A DNA stretch of 64,000 nucleotides from Manis javanica (taxonomy: Eukaryota > Chordata > Mammalia > Pholidota > Manidae): the NCBI RefSeq assembly GCF_040802235.1, contig NC_133158.1:161917401-161981400 (forward strand), read 5' to 3'. Every line of letters begins with the position of its first letter. Within the stretch, counting starts at the first letter, position 1. Below are positions 47,641 to 59,368 of this stretch, one piece after another. A program made the position numbers and the translations under genes. The notes below the pieces were generated by a model. It saw only the letters and a program-made list of their open reading frames with translations, searched no databases and was not told where the DNA came from.

Positions 47641-47667
47641 ATGAATAGCATCTTGGATGCTATTCAT
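47641..47667. repeat. Perfect 12-bp hairpin
   Basis: atgaatagcatc, loop ttg, gatgctattcat. L1s elsewhere in the window have a single copy of this text, so the palindrome is new to this copy. Confidence 0.92.
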
Positions 47668-48245
47668 GGATATACCATATTTAAAAAAATCTGTTCACTC
47701 ATTGTTAGACACTTGGATTATTTCTAGTTTTTGACTATTGTGAATAATTCTGCTGTGAACATTCATATACATGTCTTTGTGTGGACATATTTTCATGTCT
47801 CTTTTTTAGATTCCAAGGAGTACAATTTTTGGGTCAAATGGCAAGTTTATGTTTCATTAAAAAAACCCCACCAAATGGTTTTTCAGTGTGGCTGTACTAT
47901 TTACATTCTCACCAGCAATTCATGAGAGTTTAAGTCTCTCCGCTTTCTCACCAACACTTGATATTGTTTGTCTTTCTTTATTATAGCCATTCTAGTGGGT
48001 GTGTTGTGGTATGTCATGGTGGTTTTAACTTGCATTTCTTTAATGACTAATAATGTTGAACATCTTCTCATGAGTTTATTAGCTAAGTGTGTTACTTATG
48101 GTTAATATCTATTCAAATCTTGTGTCCATTTAAAAATTTGCTTGTTTGCCTGAACTATTGAGTTGCAAGTATTCTTTATTTATTTGAATACAAGTCCCTT
48201 CCCAGATATGTGATTTGCATATTTTTTCTTTCAATATATGGATTG

Positions 48246-48504
48246 TTTTTTCCCCTTCTTTTATTGAGATATAATTGACATATAACAATGTGTTAATTTT
48301 AGGTGTATTAAAAGTATTCTTTTCCATTTGAATGGGAGAAAACCCTGGCAAGTTTCATGATCCTGTCCAGGCCTGCATTGGCCTAGGCAGGAATGGTGTA
48401 ACATCCTCAGCCCTGTGTTTCTGAAAAACAAAATTTTTATTGGTAACTTTTGAAATGCATACATTTTAAATTTTGATGAATTTCAAAATATCAATTTTTA
48501 GAAA
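48246..48504. other. Short L1 3' end and unassigned sequence
   Basis: An old L1 3' terminus ('ttattgagatataattgaca') lies at 48258-48305. It is followed by about 120 bp of unassigned sequence and then resumed old L1. Confidence 0.5.
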
Positions 48505-48517
48505 TGGATTTTGCTTT
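48505..48517. repeat. 13-bp L1 target-site duplication, left copy
   Basis: tggattttgcttt here and at 54912-54924 flanks the full-length L1. Confidence 0.93.
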
Positions 48518-48887
48518 ATTTTTTATTTTTTTAAAATTTCTTTAAATTTTTTATTTTGGTATCATTAATCTACAATAACAGAAAGAACATTATGTTTACT
48601 AGGTTTCCCCCCTTCACCAAGTCCCCCCCACATACCCATTCACAGTCACTGTCCATCTGTGTAGTAAGATGCTGTAAAATCACTACTTGTCTTCTCTGTG
48701 TTGTGCAGCCCTCCCCGTGTCCCCCACGCACTATACATGCTAATCGTAATGCCCTCTTTCTTTTTCCCCACCCTTATCCCTCCCTTCCCACCCATCGTCC
48801 CCAGTCCCTTTCCCTTTGGTAACTATTAGTCCATTATTGGGTTCTGTGATTCTGCTGCTGTTTTGTTCCTTCAGTTTTCCTTTGTTC

Positions 48888-51800
48888 TTATACTCCACAT
48901 ATGAGTGAAATCATTTGGTACTTGTCCTTCTCTGCCTGGCTTATTTCTCTGAGCATAATACCCTCTAGCTCCTTCCATGTTGTTGCAAATAGTAGGATCT
49001 GTTTTTTTCTTATGGCTGCATAATATTCCATTGTGTATATGTACCACATCTTCTTTATCCATTCATCTACTGATGGACATTTAGGTTGCTTCCATATCTT
49101 GGCTATTGTAAACAGTGCTGTGATAAACATAGGGGTGCATCTGTCTTTTTCAAACTGGAGTGCTGCATTCTTAGGATAAATTCCTAGAAGTGGAATTCCT
49201 GGGTCAAATGGTATTTCTATTTTGAGCATTCTGAGGAACCTCCATATTGCTTTCCACAATGGTTGAACTAATTTACATTCCCACCAGCAGTGTAGGAGGG
49301 TTCCCCTTCCTCCACAACCTCGCCAACATTTGTTGTTTGTCTTTTCGATGATAGCGATTCTTACTGGTGTAAGGTGATATCTCATTGTGGTTTTAATTTG
49401 CATTTCTCTGATGACAAGCAATGTGGAGCATCTTTTCATGTGTCTGTTGGCCATCTGAATTTCTTCTTTAGAGAACTGTCTATTCAGCTCCTCTGCCCAT
49501 TTTTTAATTGGGTTATTTGCTTTTTGTTTGTTGAGGCGTGTGAGCTCTTTATATATTTTGGATGTCAATCCTTTATCGGATCTGTCATTTATGAATATGT
49601 TCTCCCATACTGTAGGATTCCTTTTTGTTCTATTGATGGTGTCCTTTGTTGTACAGAAGATTTTTAGCTTGATATAGTCCCACTTGTTCATTTTTGCCTT
49701 TGTTTCCCTTGCCCAGGGAGATATGTTCATGAAGAAGTCACTCATGTTTATGTCCATGAGAATTTTGCCTATGTTTTTTTCTAAGAGTTTTATGGTTTCA
49801 TGACTTACATTCAGGTCTTTGATCCATTTGGAGTTTTCTTTTGTGTATGGGGTTAGACAGTCATCCAGTTTCATTCTCTTACATGTAGCTGTCCAGTTTT
49901 GCCAGCACCATCTGTTGAAGAGGCTGTCATTTCCCCATTGTATGTCCATGGCTTCTTTATCAAATATTAATTGGCCATATATGTTTGGGTTAATGTCTGG
50001 AGTCTCTATTCTGTTCCACTGGTCTGTGGCTCTGTTCTTGTACCAGTACCAAATTGTCTTCATTACTGTGGCTTTGTAGTAGAGCTTGAAGTTGGGGAGC
50101 GAGATCCCCCCCCACTTTATTCTTCCTTCTCAGGATTTGTTTAGCTATCTGGGGTCTTTGACGGTTCCATATGAATTTTTGAACTATTTGTTCCAGTTCA
50201 TTGAAGAATGCTTTTGGTAATTTGATAGGGATTGCATTGAATCTGTATATTGCTTTGGGCAGGATGGCCATTTTGACGATATTAATTCTTCTTATCCAAG
50301 AGCATGGGATGAGTTTCCATTTGTTAGTGACCTCTTTAATTTCTCTTAAGAGTGGCTTGTAGTTTTCAGGGTATAGGTCTTTCACTTCCTTGGTTAGGTT
50401 TATTCCTAGGTATTTTATTCTTTTTGATGCTATTGTGAATGGAATTGTTTTCCTGATTTTTCTTTCTGCTAGTTCATTGTTAGTGTATAGGAAAGCCACA
50501 GATTTCTGTGTGTTAATTTTGTATCTTGCAACTTTGCTGAATTCTGATAATAGTTCTAGTAGTTTTTGAGTGGAGTCTTTAGGGTTTTCTATGTACAATA
50601 TCATGTCATCTGTAAATAGTGACAGTTTAACTTCTTCTTTACCAATCTGGATTCCTTGTATTTCTTTGTTTTGTCTGATTGCCATGGCTAGGACCTCCAG
50701 TACCACGTTGAATAACAGTGGGGAGAGTGGGCATCCCTGTCTTGTTCCCGATCTTAGAGGAAAAGCCTTCAGCCTCTCGCTGTTCAGTATGATGTTAGCT
50801 GTGGGTTTATCATATATGGCCTTAATTATGTTGAGGTACTTGCCCTCTATTCCCATTTTGTTGAGAGTTTTTATCACGAATAGATGTTGAATTTTGTTGA
50901 ATGCTTTTTCAGCATCTATGGAGATGATCATGTGGTTTTTGTCTTTTTGTTTATGTGGTGGATGATGTTGATGGATTTTCGAATGTTGTACCATCCTTGC
51001 GTCCCTGGGATGAATCCCACTTGGTCATGGTGTATGATCCTCTTGATGTAGTTTTGAATTCGGTTTGCTAATATTTTGTTGAGTATTTCTGCATCTACAT
51101 TCATGAGGGATATTGGTCTGTAATTTTCTTTTTTGGTGGGGTCTTTGCCTGGTTTTGGTATTAGGATGATGTTGGCTTCATAGAATGAGTTTGGGAGTAT
51201 TCCCTCCTCTTCTATTTTTTGGAAAACTTTAAGGAGAATGGGTGTAATGTCTTCTCTGTATGTTTGAAAAAATTCTGAGGTAAATCCATCTGGCCCGGGG
51301 GTTTTGTTCTTGGGTAGTTTTTTGATTACCAATTCAATTTTGTTGCTGGTAATTGGTCCGTTTAGATTTTCTGTTCCTTTCTGGGTCCGTCTTGGAAGGT
51401 TGTATTTTTCTAAGAAGTTGTCCATTTCTCCTAGGTTTTCCAGCTTGTTAGCATATAGGTTTTCATAGTATTCTCTAATAATTCTTTGTATTTCTGTGGG
51501 GTTCGTGGTGATTTTTCCTTTCTTGTTTCTAATTCTGTTGATGTGTGTTGACTCTCTTCTTCTCTTAGTAATTCTGGCTAGAGGCTTATCTATTTTGTTT
51601 ATTTTCTCGAAGAACCAGCTCTTGGTTTCATTGATTTTTTTCTATTGTTTTATTCTTCTCAATTTTATTTATTTCTTCTCTGATCTTTATTATGTCCCTC
51701 CATCTGCTGACCTTAGGCATCATTTGTTCTTCTTTTTCCAATTTTGATAATTGTGACATTAGACTATTCATTTGGGATGGTTCTTCCTTCTTTAAATATG

Positions 51801-52734
51801 CCTGGACTGCTATATACTTTCCTCTTATGACTGCTTTTGCTGCGTCCCACAGAAGTTGGGGCTTTGTGTTATTGTTGTCATTTGTTTCCATATATTGCTG
51901 GATCTCCATTTTAATTTGGTCATTGATCCATTGATTATTTAGGAGCATGTTGTTAAGCCTCCATGTGTTTGTGAGCCTTTTTGCTTTCTTCATACAATTT
52001 ATTTCTAGTTTTATACCTTTGTGGTCAGAAAAGTTGGTTGGTAGGATTTCAATCTTTTGGAATTTACTGAGGTTCTTTTTATGGCCTAGTATGTGGTCTA
52101 TTCTGGAGAATGTTCCATGTGTACTTGAGAAGAATGTGTATCCTGTTGCTTTTGGATGTAGAGTTCTATAGATGTCTATTAGGTCCATCTGTTCTAGTGT
52201 GTTGTTCAGTGCCTCTGTGTCCTTACTTATTTTCTGTCTGGTGGATCTGTCCTTTGGGGTGAGTGGTGTGTTAAGGTCTCCCAAAATGAATGCACTGCAT
52301 TCTATTTTCTCCTTTAATTCTGTTAGTATTTGTTTCGCATATATTGGTGCTCCTGTATTGGGTGCATATATGTGTATAATGGTTATATCCTCTTGTTGGA
52401 CTGAACCCTTTATCATTATGTAATGTCCTTCTTTATCTCTTGTTACTTTCTTTATTTTGAGGTCTATTTTGTCTGATACTAGTATTGCAACACCTGCTTT
52501 TTTCTCTCTGTTGTTTGCATGAAATATCTTTCTCTAACCCTTGACTTTTAATCTGTGTATGTCTTTGGGTTTGAGGTGAGTCTCTTGTAAGCAGCATATA
52601 GATGGGTCTTGCTTTTTTATCCATTCTATTACTCTGTGTCTTTTTATTGGTGCATTCAGCCCATTTACATTTAGTGTGATTATTGAAAGATATGTACTTA
52701 TTGCCATTGCAGGCTTTAGATTTGTGGTTACCAA
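48888..52734 (-). pseudogene. L1 ORF2 (endonuclease-reverse transcriptase), frameshifted
   Basis: Spans about 3.85 kb, the normal ORF2 length. Pieces in order: endonuclease N-terminus (52534-52734, ISTYLSIITLNVNGLN), endonuclease body (51628-52416, with ILGDLNTPL and ILGHKKNLSKF), RT fingers (50928-51425, [13 protein letters not shown]), RT palm and thumb (49990-50994) and C-terminal domain (48888-50063, with [18 protein letters not shown]). The RT catalytic box reads FTDD where other L1s here have FADD; both aspartates are kept. Several frameshifts separate the blocks, so no complete protein can be made. Short extra N-terminal codons (MVTTNLKPA) precede the usual start because of a deletion between the two ORFs. 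Confidence 0.92.
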
Positions 52735-52898
52735 AGGTTCAAGGTTAGCTTATTTACTACCTTACTGTCTGACCTCACTCACTTATTGAGGTGTTATAAA
52801 CACAGTCTGATGATAATTTCTTTCCCTTCTTTTTCCTCTTCCTCCATTCTTCATATGTTGGATGTTTTGTTCTGTGCTCTTTTTAGGAGTGCTCCCAT

Positions 52899-53785
52899 CT
52901 AGAGCAGTCCCTCTAAGATACCCTGTAGAGGTGGTTTGTGGGAGGCAAATTCCCTCAATTTTTGCTTCTCTGGGAATTGTTTAATCCCTCCTTCATATTT
53001 AATTGATAGTCGTGCTGGACACAGTATCCTTGGTTCAAGGCCCTTCTGTTTCATTGCATTAAATATATCATGCCATTCTCTTCTGGCCTGTAGCGTTTCT
53101 GTTGAGAATTCTGATGATAGCCTGATGGGTTTTCCTTTGTAGGTGACCTTTTTACTCTCTCTGACTGCCTTTAATACTCTGTCCCTGTCCTTGATCTTTG
53201 CCATTTTAATTATTATGTGTCTTGGTGTTGACCTCTTTGGATCCCGTCTCTCGGGAGTTCTGTGTGCCTCCGTAGTCTGAGCAACTATTTCCTCCCCAGT
53301 TTGGGGAAGTTCTCAGCAATTATTTCTTCAAACACACTTTCTATCCCTTTTTCTCTCTCTTCTTCCTCTGGTGCCCCTATAATGCGAATATTGTTCCTTT
53401 TGGATTGGTCACACAGTTCTCTTAATATTGTTTCATTCCTGGAGATCCTTTCATCTCTCTCTGCGTCAGCTTCTATGTGTTCCTGTTCTCTGGTTTCTAT
53501 TCCATCAATGGCCTCTTGCATCTTATCCATTCTGCTTATAAATCCTTCCAGAGATTGTTTCACTTGTGTAATCTCCCTCCGGACATCTGTGATCTCTCTC
53601 CGGATGTCTGTAATCTCCCTCTGGACTTCATCCCTTAGCTCTTCCATATTTCTCTGCAGCTCTGTCAGCATGTTTATGATTTTTATTTTGAATTCTTTTT
53701 CAGGGAGACTGGTTAGGTCTGCCTCTGCAGATTCTTTCTCAGGTGTAACTATCTTGGTCTGGACCAGATTTTTTTGCCTTTTCAT
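52899..53785 (-). pseudogene. L1 ORF1 (RNA-binding chaperone), frameshifted
   Basis: Starts with the ATG at 53785 (MKRQKNLVQTKIV). A coiled coil follows, with heptads EITDIRR, EITDVRR and EITQVKQ, then the RNA-recognition domain (RNNIRIIGAPEEEER) at the end of the first open piece (53285). The C-terminal domain is in a second piece (52899-53204, MAKIKDRDRVLKAVRE). The frame changes between them. L1 ORF1p trimerises through the coiled coil and packages L1 RNA. Confidence 0.9.
53568..53630 (-). repeat. Three 21-bp repeats in ORF1 coiled coil
   Basis: Units 53568-53588, 53589-53609 and 53610-53630, each encoding one heptad (EVQREIT/DIRREIT/DVRREIT). The DNA units differ by only a few bases, so they arose by tandem duplication. 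Confidence 0.88.
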
Positions 53786-54911
53786 GGTGATTGCAGTGGC
53801 TGTAGGCAGGTTGCGGGTGTGTCAGCTGGGAGAAGAAAGTCCTTTCCTGCTTGCTGGATGCCTTGCCCTTCTCTGCTGCCTGTGATGGCTACCTGTACTC
53901 CTGGAGCAGCCACTGGGTTAATCTCCCAAGCTGCTGTGGGTGAGCTGTCTGTCAGAGCAGCGCGGAGCCCTGCTGGGAGTGGCAGGCATGCCAGGTGCGC
54001 TCCTCTGTACTAGTGGTGACCCTGCTGGGCAGCTGTGTGGCAGCAGTGGCCTTTGGGTCTGGCCTGGGTGGCTGTGCATTGGGCTAGGATTCTGGTCGGC
54101 TCCTGGGAGCGCACCTTCTCCCTCTGGCTCCACTGCCGGTGCACGCTGGGCTTTTCCGCGCAGGCTTCTACCGGGCTCTGGCTTCACTGCTGCCGGTGCG
54201 CGTGACCCCAGGCTGTTCAGTGGCGCCGCTGCGGGGTAGCCCTGTGGCGCACAGGTCTGCTCTTGGTTCCTTCTAGCGCTTCCGCCCCCAGTGTGTGCTC
54301 CCACTCTCCTGCTACTGGGACCGTGTGTTGGGATCCACGCCAGTTGGAGGAATGACTGGAAGGCTGTCTAGTCCTGTGAGGGGCTTCAGAGCTGCACTGC
54401 CTCCGTTTAGGTCGCCTAAGTTTCCCTGGTGTTCCCAGCTGCCGGGACAAGTTCGTCCAGCTATGGGGTCCCTGTCTCTTTAAGACTTGAAGAAAGCACT
54501 TGCTTTTCTTTTGTCTCAGGGGCGCCGGTTGTGGGGACCTGCCCACAGGTTTTGCTTTTCTGTTTCTCTAATATCCAGCACCCCATGCACCTTGTGTCTG
54601 TGTTCCGGGTGCGGATTTCTAGAGCTGGTTGTTTAGCAGTCCTGGGCTTTCACTCTCTCCCCATTCTGACTCCTTTCTTCCTGCTGGGTTTTGGGGTGGT
54701 GGAGCATTCGGGTCCTGCCTGGCCGCAGCTGGTATCTTACCCCCTTCGTGTGATGCTGAGTTCTCGCAGATGTAGATGTATCCTGGCTGTTGTACTGCAT
54801 CCACTGGTGTCTCTTTTAGGAATAGTTGTGTTTATTGTATTTTCATAAATATATATGTTTTTGGGAGGAGATTTCCTCTGAACTACTCACACTGCCATCT
54901 TCCCATGATCC
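53786..54911 (-). promoter_or_regulatory. L1 5'UTR, GC-rich
   Basis: About 1.1 kb of GC- and CpG-rich sequence upstream of ORF1, which in L1s carries the internal RNA polymerase II promoter. It lacks the two-monomer arrangement seen in the L1 at 23931-30290. Several plus-strand open frames across it (e.g. 54429-54848) are antisense by-products of the base composition. Confidence 0.75.
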
Positions 54912-56505
54912 TGGATTTTGCTTTTAATGTGCTTTTTCTCGATACAAAGAGTATTTAAAAATTCATTGTCCAATCAAGGTCATCAGAATTTTCTCCCTTT
55001 TTTATGTGAGAAATTAATAGTTTTAGCTTTAGTGTCTAGGTCTGTGATTCATTTTGAGTTAATTTTTGTCTATGGTGTGAAATAATAATTTATTTATTTT
55101 TTGAATGTGTATATTAAATTGTTAAAAGAACTTATCCTTTTTTACATTGAATTATCTTGGCATATTTTTCAAAAATAAATTGACCATAAATATAAAGACT
55201 TACTCTGGGCTCACAATTCTGTTGTATGACTATTTTTTGCCAGTACCACATAGCCTTGAGTACTGTATCTCTTAAGTAGGATTTGAAATTGAATAATATA
55301 AGTCTTTCACCTTTAAAAAAAATTGTTACAGCAATTCTAGGTCCTTTGCATTTCCATATGAATTTTAGGATCAGCTTATCAATTTCTAGTAAATGCCTGC
55401 TGAATTTTCATATGGATTATACTGAATGTATAGACCAATTTGGGAAGAATTGATATCTTGACAATACTGAATCTTTCAATCATGAACATGATTTCAATTA
55501 TGAATTGTAAAGGTCTCTCCATTTATTTATGTCTTCTTTATTTTATATCAGTTTTTTTGTTGTTAGTGTATGAGCCTTACACTTTTTTTGTTAAATTTAC
55601 TCCTAAATGTTTTATTCTTTTTGGTGGTATTATAAATGGAAGTGTTTATCATTGGTGTATAAAAATATAGTTGATTTTTCTATATTGGTCTTGTGTTCTA
55701 CAACCCTGCTAAACTTGTTATTTGCTCTGGAGCTTTTTTGGTGGAGTCCTTGGGATATTCTACATATAAGATATTATTTGTGAGCAAACATAGTTTTACT
55801 TCCCACTTCCCAATTTGTATGCCTTAATTTATTATTATTTTTTCCTTATTGCATTGGCTAGAACTTGGAGTAAAATGTTAAACAGAAGTGGTGATAGTGT
55901 AATTCCTGCCTTGTTTCTTTTCTTTTTCATGCTGTGCATTATATCCCAAGCCTTATTTCTGATCTTAGGGGGGAAAATACTAGTCCCCCATTCAGCAGCA
56001 AGTATGATGTTAGCCATGCATTTTTCTTATACCTGTGTCAGGTTGGTAAAATTGCCTTCTAGTCTTACACTACTGAGACTTTATATCATGAATGAGTGTT
56101 GAATTTTTTTATTTATGCTTAATACTTATTTAAACACTTTTTCTTTATTGAGTTTATATTTTGTTGTTTATCTTATTAACATGTTGTGTTACATTAATTA
56201 GTTTTTGGATGTTAAAGTGTGCTGTTCCTTAGATAAGTACCACTTGCTCATGGTATAAAACTAATAATTATTTGTTGTTTTATTTAGTTTTAAATATTTC
56301 ATTAGGGATTTTTGCATTGTGTTTAAGAGAGATATTTGTAGTTGTATTCTAATAATGCCTTCATCTGGCTTTATATTAGGATAATACAGGCTTCATGAAA
56401 TAGGTTGGAACCTGTTTTATCCTCCTCTATCTTATGAAAGTTTGTGAAGAATTGGTGTTACTTCTTCTTTAAGAATTTGATGAGATTCATTAGTGAGGTT
56501 ATCGC
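54912..56505 (-). mobile_element. Old L1, ORF2 middle part, antisense
   Basis: Continues the old L1 interrupted at 48517. Recognisable text: 'gaattgatatcttgacaata' (about 55446), 'gcattggctagaacttggag' (about 55851). Strongly decayed. Confidence 0.75.
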
Positions 56506-57630
56506 CTGGAATTTTTTTTATTAAGGTATCATTGATCTACAATCTTATGAAGGTTTCACATGAGCAACAGTGTGGTTCCTACATTCACCCATATTATCAA
56601 GTCCCACCAAAACCCCATTGCAGTCACTGTCCATCAGTGTAGTAAGATGCTATACTTTGCCATACTGCCTTCCCTGTGCCCCCCTACATTATGTGTGCTG
56701 ATCATAATACCCTTTAATCCCCCTCTCCCTCCCTCCCTCCCCCCTTCCCCTCCCCACACCCTTTCCCATTGGTGACCTCTAGTCCCTTCTTGGAGTCTGT
56801 GAGTCTGCTGCTGTTTTGTTCCTTCAGTTTTGCTTTGTTGTTATACTCCACAAATGAGGGAAATAATTTGGTACTTGTATTTCTCCACCTGGCTTATTTC
56901 ACTGAGCATAATACCCTCCAGCTCCATCCATGTTGTTGCAAATGGTAGGGTTTTTCTTCTTATGGCTGAATACTGTTCCATTGTTTATATGTACCACATC
57001 TTTATCCATTCATCTACTGATGGACACTAAGGTTGCTTCCATATCTTGGTTATTGTAAATAGTGTGTGATAAACATAGGGATGCATATGTCTTTTTGAAT
57101 CTGGGATCTTGTTTTCTTTGGGTAAATTCCTGGGAGTGGAATTCCTGGGTCAAATGGTGTTTCTATTTTTAGTTTTTTGAGGAATGTCCATATTCCTTTC
57201 CACAATGGTTGAACTAATTTACATTCCCACCAGCAGTGTAGGAGAGTTCTCCTTTCTCTACATCCTCACCAACATTTGTTGTTGTTTCTTTTGGATGGTG
57301 GCCATCCTTACTGATGTGAGGTGATATCTCATTGTGGTTTTAATTTGCATTTCTCTGACGATTAGCGATGTGGAGCATCTTTTCATGTGCCTGTTGGCCA
57401 TCTGAATTTCTTCTTTGGAGAAGTGTCTGTGCAGATTCTCTCCCCATTTTTAAATTGGGTTATTTGCTTTTTGTTTGTTGAGGTGTATGAGTTCTTTATG
57501 TATTTTGGATGTTAATCCTTTATTGGATATGTCATTTGTGAATGTATTTTCCCGTACTGTAGGGTGTCTTTTTGTTCTACTGATGGTGTCCTTTGCTGTA
57601 TAGAAGATTTTAGTTTGATGTAGTCTGGAC
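56506..57630 (-). mobile_element. 5'-truncated L1 (second 3'UTR type), antisense
   Basis: About 1.1 kb of L1 3' end, starting 'ttttttattaaggtatcatt'. Its 3'UTR ('ggtttcacatgagcaacagt') differs from that of the L1s at 23931, 48518 and 59050, while its ORF2 end is like theirs. It is inserted in the old L1. Confidence 0.85.
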
Positions 57631-59040
57631 ATTTTTTATGGGAAGATTTTAAATTGTTAATTCAATTTTTAAAAACTTGTATGTCTATTCAGACCTTTCA
57701 TTTCTTCCAGTTTTAGTAATTAGTATCTTTCTAGGGATTGTCCATTTTGTCTAAGTCATCTTTTGTTGGCTTATAGATATTTATAGAATTTTCTTATAGT
57801 CCTTTTAATTTTGTTTTTATGCAGTTCAAAATATTTACTAGTTTTCTTGGGGTTTCTTCCTGGGTCTATGGATTTTTTTAGAAGTGTGTTGCTTAATTTA
57901 TAAATATTTGGAAAATTTCCAGAGTTCTTTCTGTTGTTGATTTATAGTTCAATTCTGTTGCATTCAGAGAACATACCTTGTATGATTTCAGTCTTTTTAC
58001 AAGTTAGTGAGAGTTATTCCATGGCTTAGCATATGGCCTGTCCTGGAAAATGTACCATGTGTACATTAGAAGAATGCATATTCTGCAGTCACTGGATGAA
58101 GTGTTCAACATATGTCAGGTTGAGTTGGCTGATAGTGATATTCAAGTATTCCCTATTTTTGTTGATTCTTTAATTGTTCTGTCAATTCTTGAGACTGGAG
58201 TATTGAGACCTCCAGTTTTAATTGTTGAATGACCTATTTATTTTAAAAATTCTGTCAGTTTTTTCTTCATGTATTTTAGGGCTCTTGTTGGGTGAATATA
58301 CACTTATAATTGTAATATACCATCAATTTATTGACCCTTTTATCATTATGAAACATCCCTCTTTTCTATAGTGATGATTGTTATCCTAAAGTCTACTTTT
58401 CCCCATTATTAGTATAGCCACTCCAGCTCTCTTATGGTTACTGTTTGAATGATAGATATCTTAATATTTCATCTTATTTGTTTTTTTGAATGTTAAGTGT
58501 GTCTCTTACAGACAACACATAGTTGGATCTTGCTTTTTTAATCCAGTCTAACATTTCTACCTTTTGCTTGGGATGTTTAGACCATTCATATATATGATAA
58601 TTATTGATAGGTTGAATTTGTGGTTGCCATTTTGATATTTGTTTTCTAATTGCCCTCTTTTTTGTCCTCTGTTGCTCCTTGACCTCTTTTTGTGTTAAAT
58701 AAATATGCTTTTTTTTATATCACTTAATTTCTCTTGATTTTTTAACCATGTTTTTGAGCTATTTTGTTTGTGGTTGGGATCTAGAGATCACCATATGTAT
58801 CTTAACTTATCACAATCTGTATAAGATTAATACTAACTTAATTTCAGTAATATATAGAAACTTTTCCAATATAACTCCATTCCCTCTCAACTGCACTGTA
58901 TTTATGTGTGTTATGAATCCAATAACATAGTGCTATAATTATTGCATTCTACAGTCTTATATTTTTTAAGGAAGTTGAGAAATGAGAGAATATGTATAAC
59001 ATTTTAAAATAGTAGATTTTATTTATTTATTTGCATAGAA
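57631..59040 (-). mobile_element. Old L1, ORF2 N-terminal and inter-ORF part, antisense
   Basis: The last piece of the old L1: ORF2 linker and endonuclease region (57640-58560), then the AT-rich inter-ORF region. Ends at about 59040. Confidence 0.7.
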
Positions 59041-59368
59041 TAACCTTTTAAAAAAATTTTGGTATCATTAATCTACAAATACATGAGGAACATTATGTTT
59101 ACTAGACTCCCCCCATCACCAAGTCCCCCCAACAAACCCCATTACAGTCACTGTCCATCAGCATAGTAACATGCTGTAGAATCCCTACTTGTCTTCTTTG
59201 TGTTGCACAGCCCTCCCTGTGCTCTCCCACATTATACGTGTTAACTGTAATGCCCCCTTTCTTACCTCCCCTTATCCCTCCCTTCCCACCCATCCTCCCC
59301 AGTCCCTTTCCCTTTGGTAACTGTTAGTCCATTCTTGGGTTCTGTGTTTCTGCCGCTGTTTTGTTCCT

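Larger units (their letters stand above)
46620..48245 (-). mobile_element. Old L1 (L1M-like), 3'UTR and ORF2 end, antisense
   Basis: A long 3'UTR (46620-47640, e.g. 'ggattctttgatcttccctc') is followed by the ORF2 C-terminal region. This is probably the 3' end of the large old L1 whose other parts lie at 48430-48517, 54912-56505 and 57631-59040. Confidence 0.7.
48518..54911 (-). mobile_element. Full-length L1, antisense, with target duplication
   Basis: About 6.4 kb with a complete order on the minus strand: 5'UTR (54911-53786, beginning with a GAAGATGGCAGTGTGAG-type start), ORF1 (53785-52899), ORF2 (52734-48888), 3'UTR and an A-rich tail. Exact 13-bp target duplications lie on both sides. 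It was inserted into an older L1, whose text continues on both sides. It is the best-preserved L1 in the window, but each ORF has a few breaks. Confidence 0.95.

Noticed and set aside
53262-53885. 207-codon plus-strand open frame
   Set aside because: It is the antisense of L1 ORF1; the Ser/Leu-rich composition is what reverse-complemented coiled-coil codons give.
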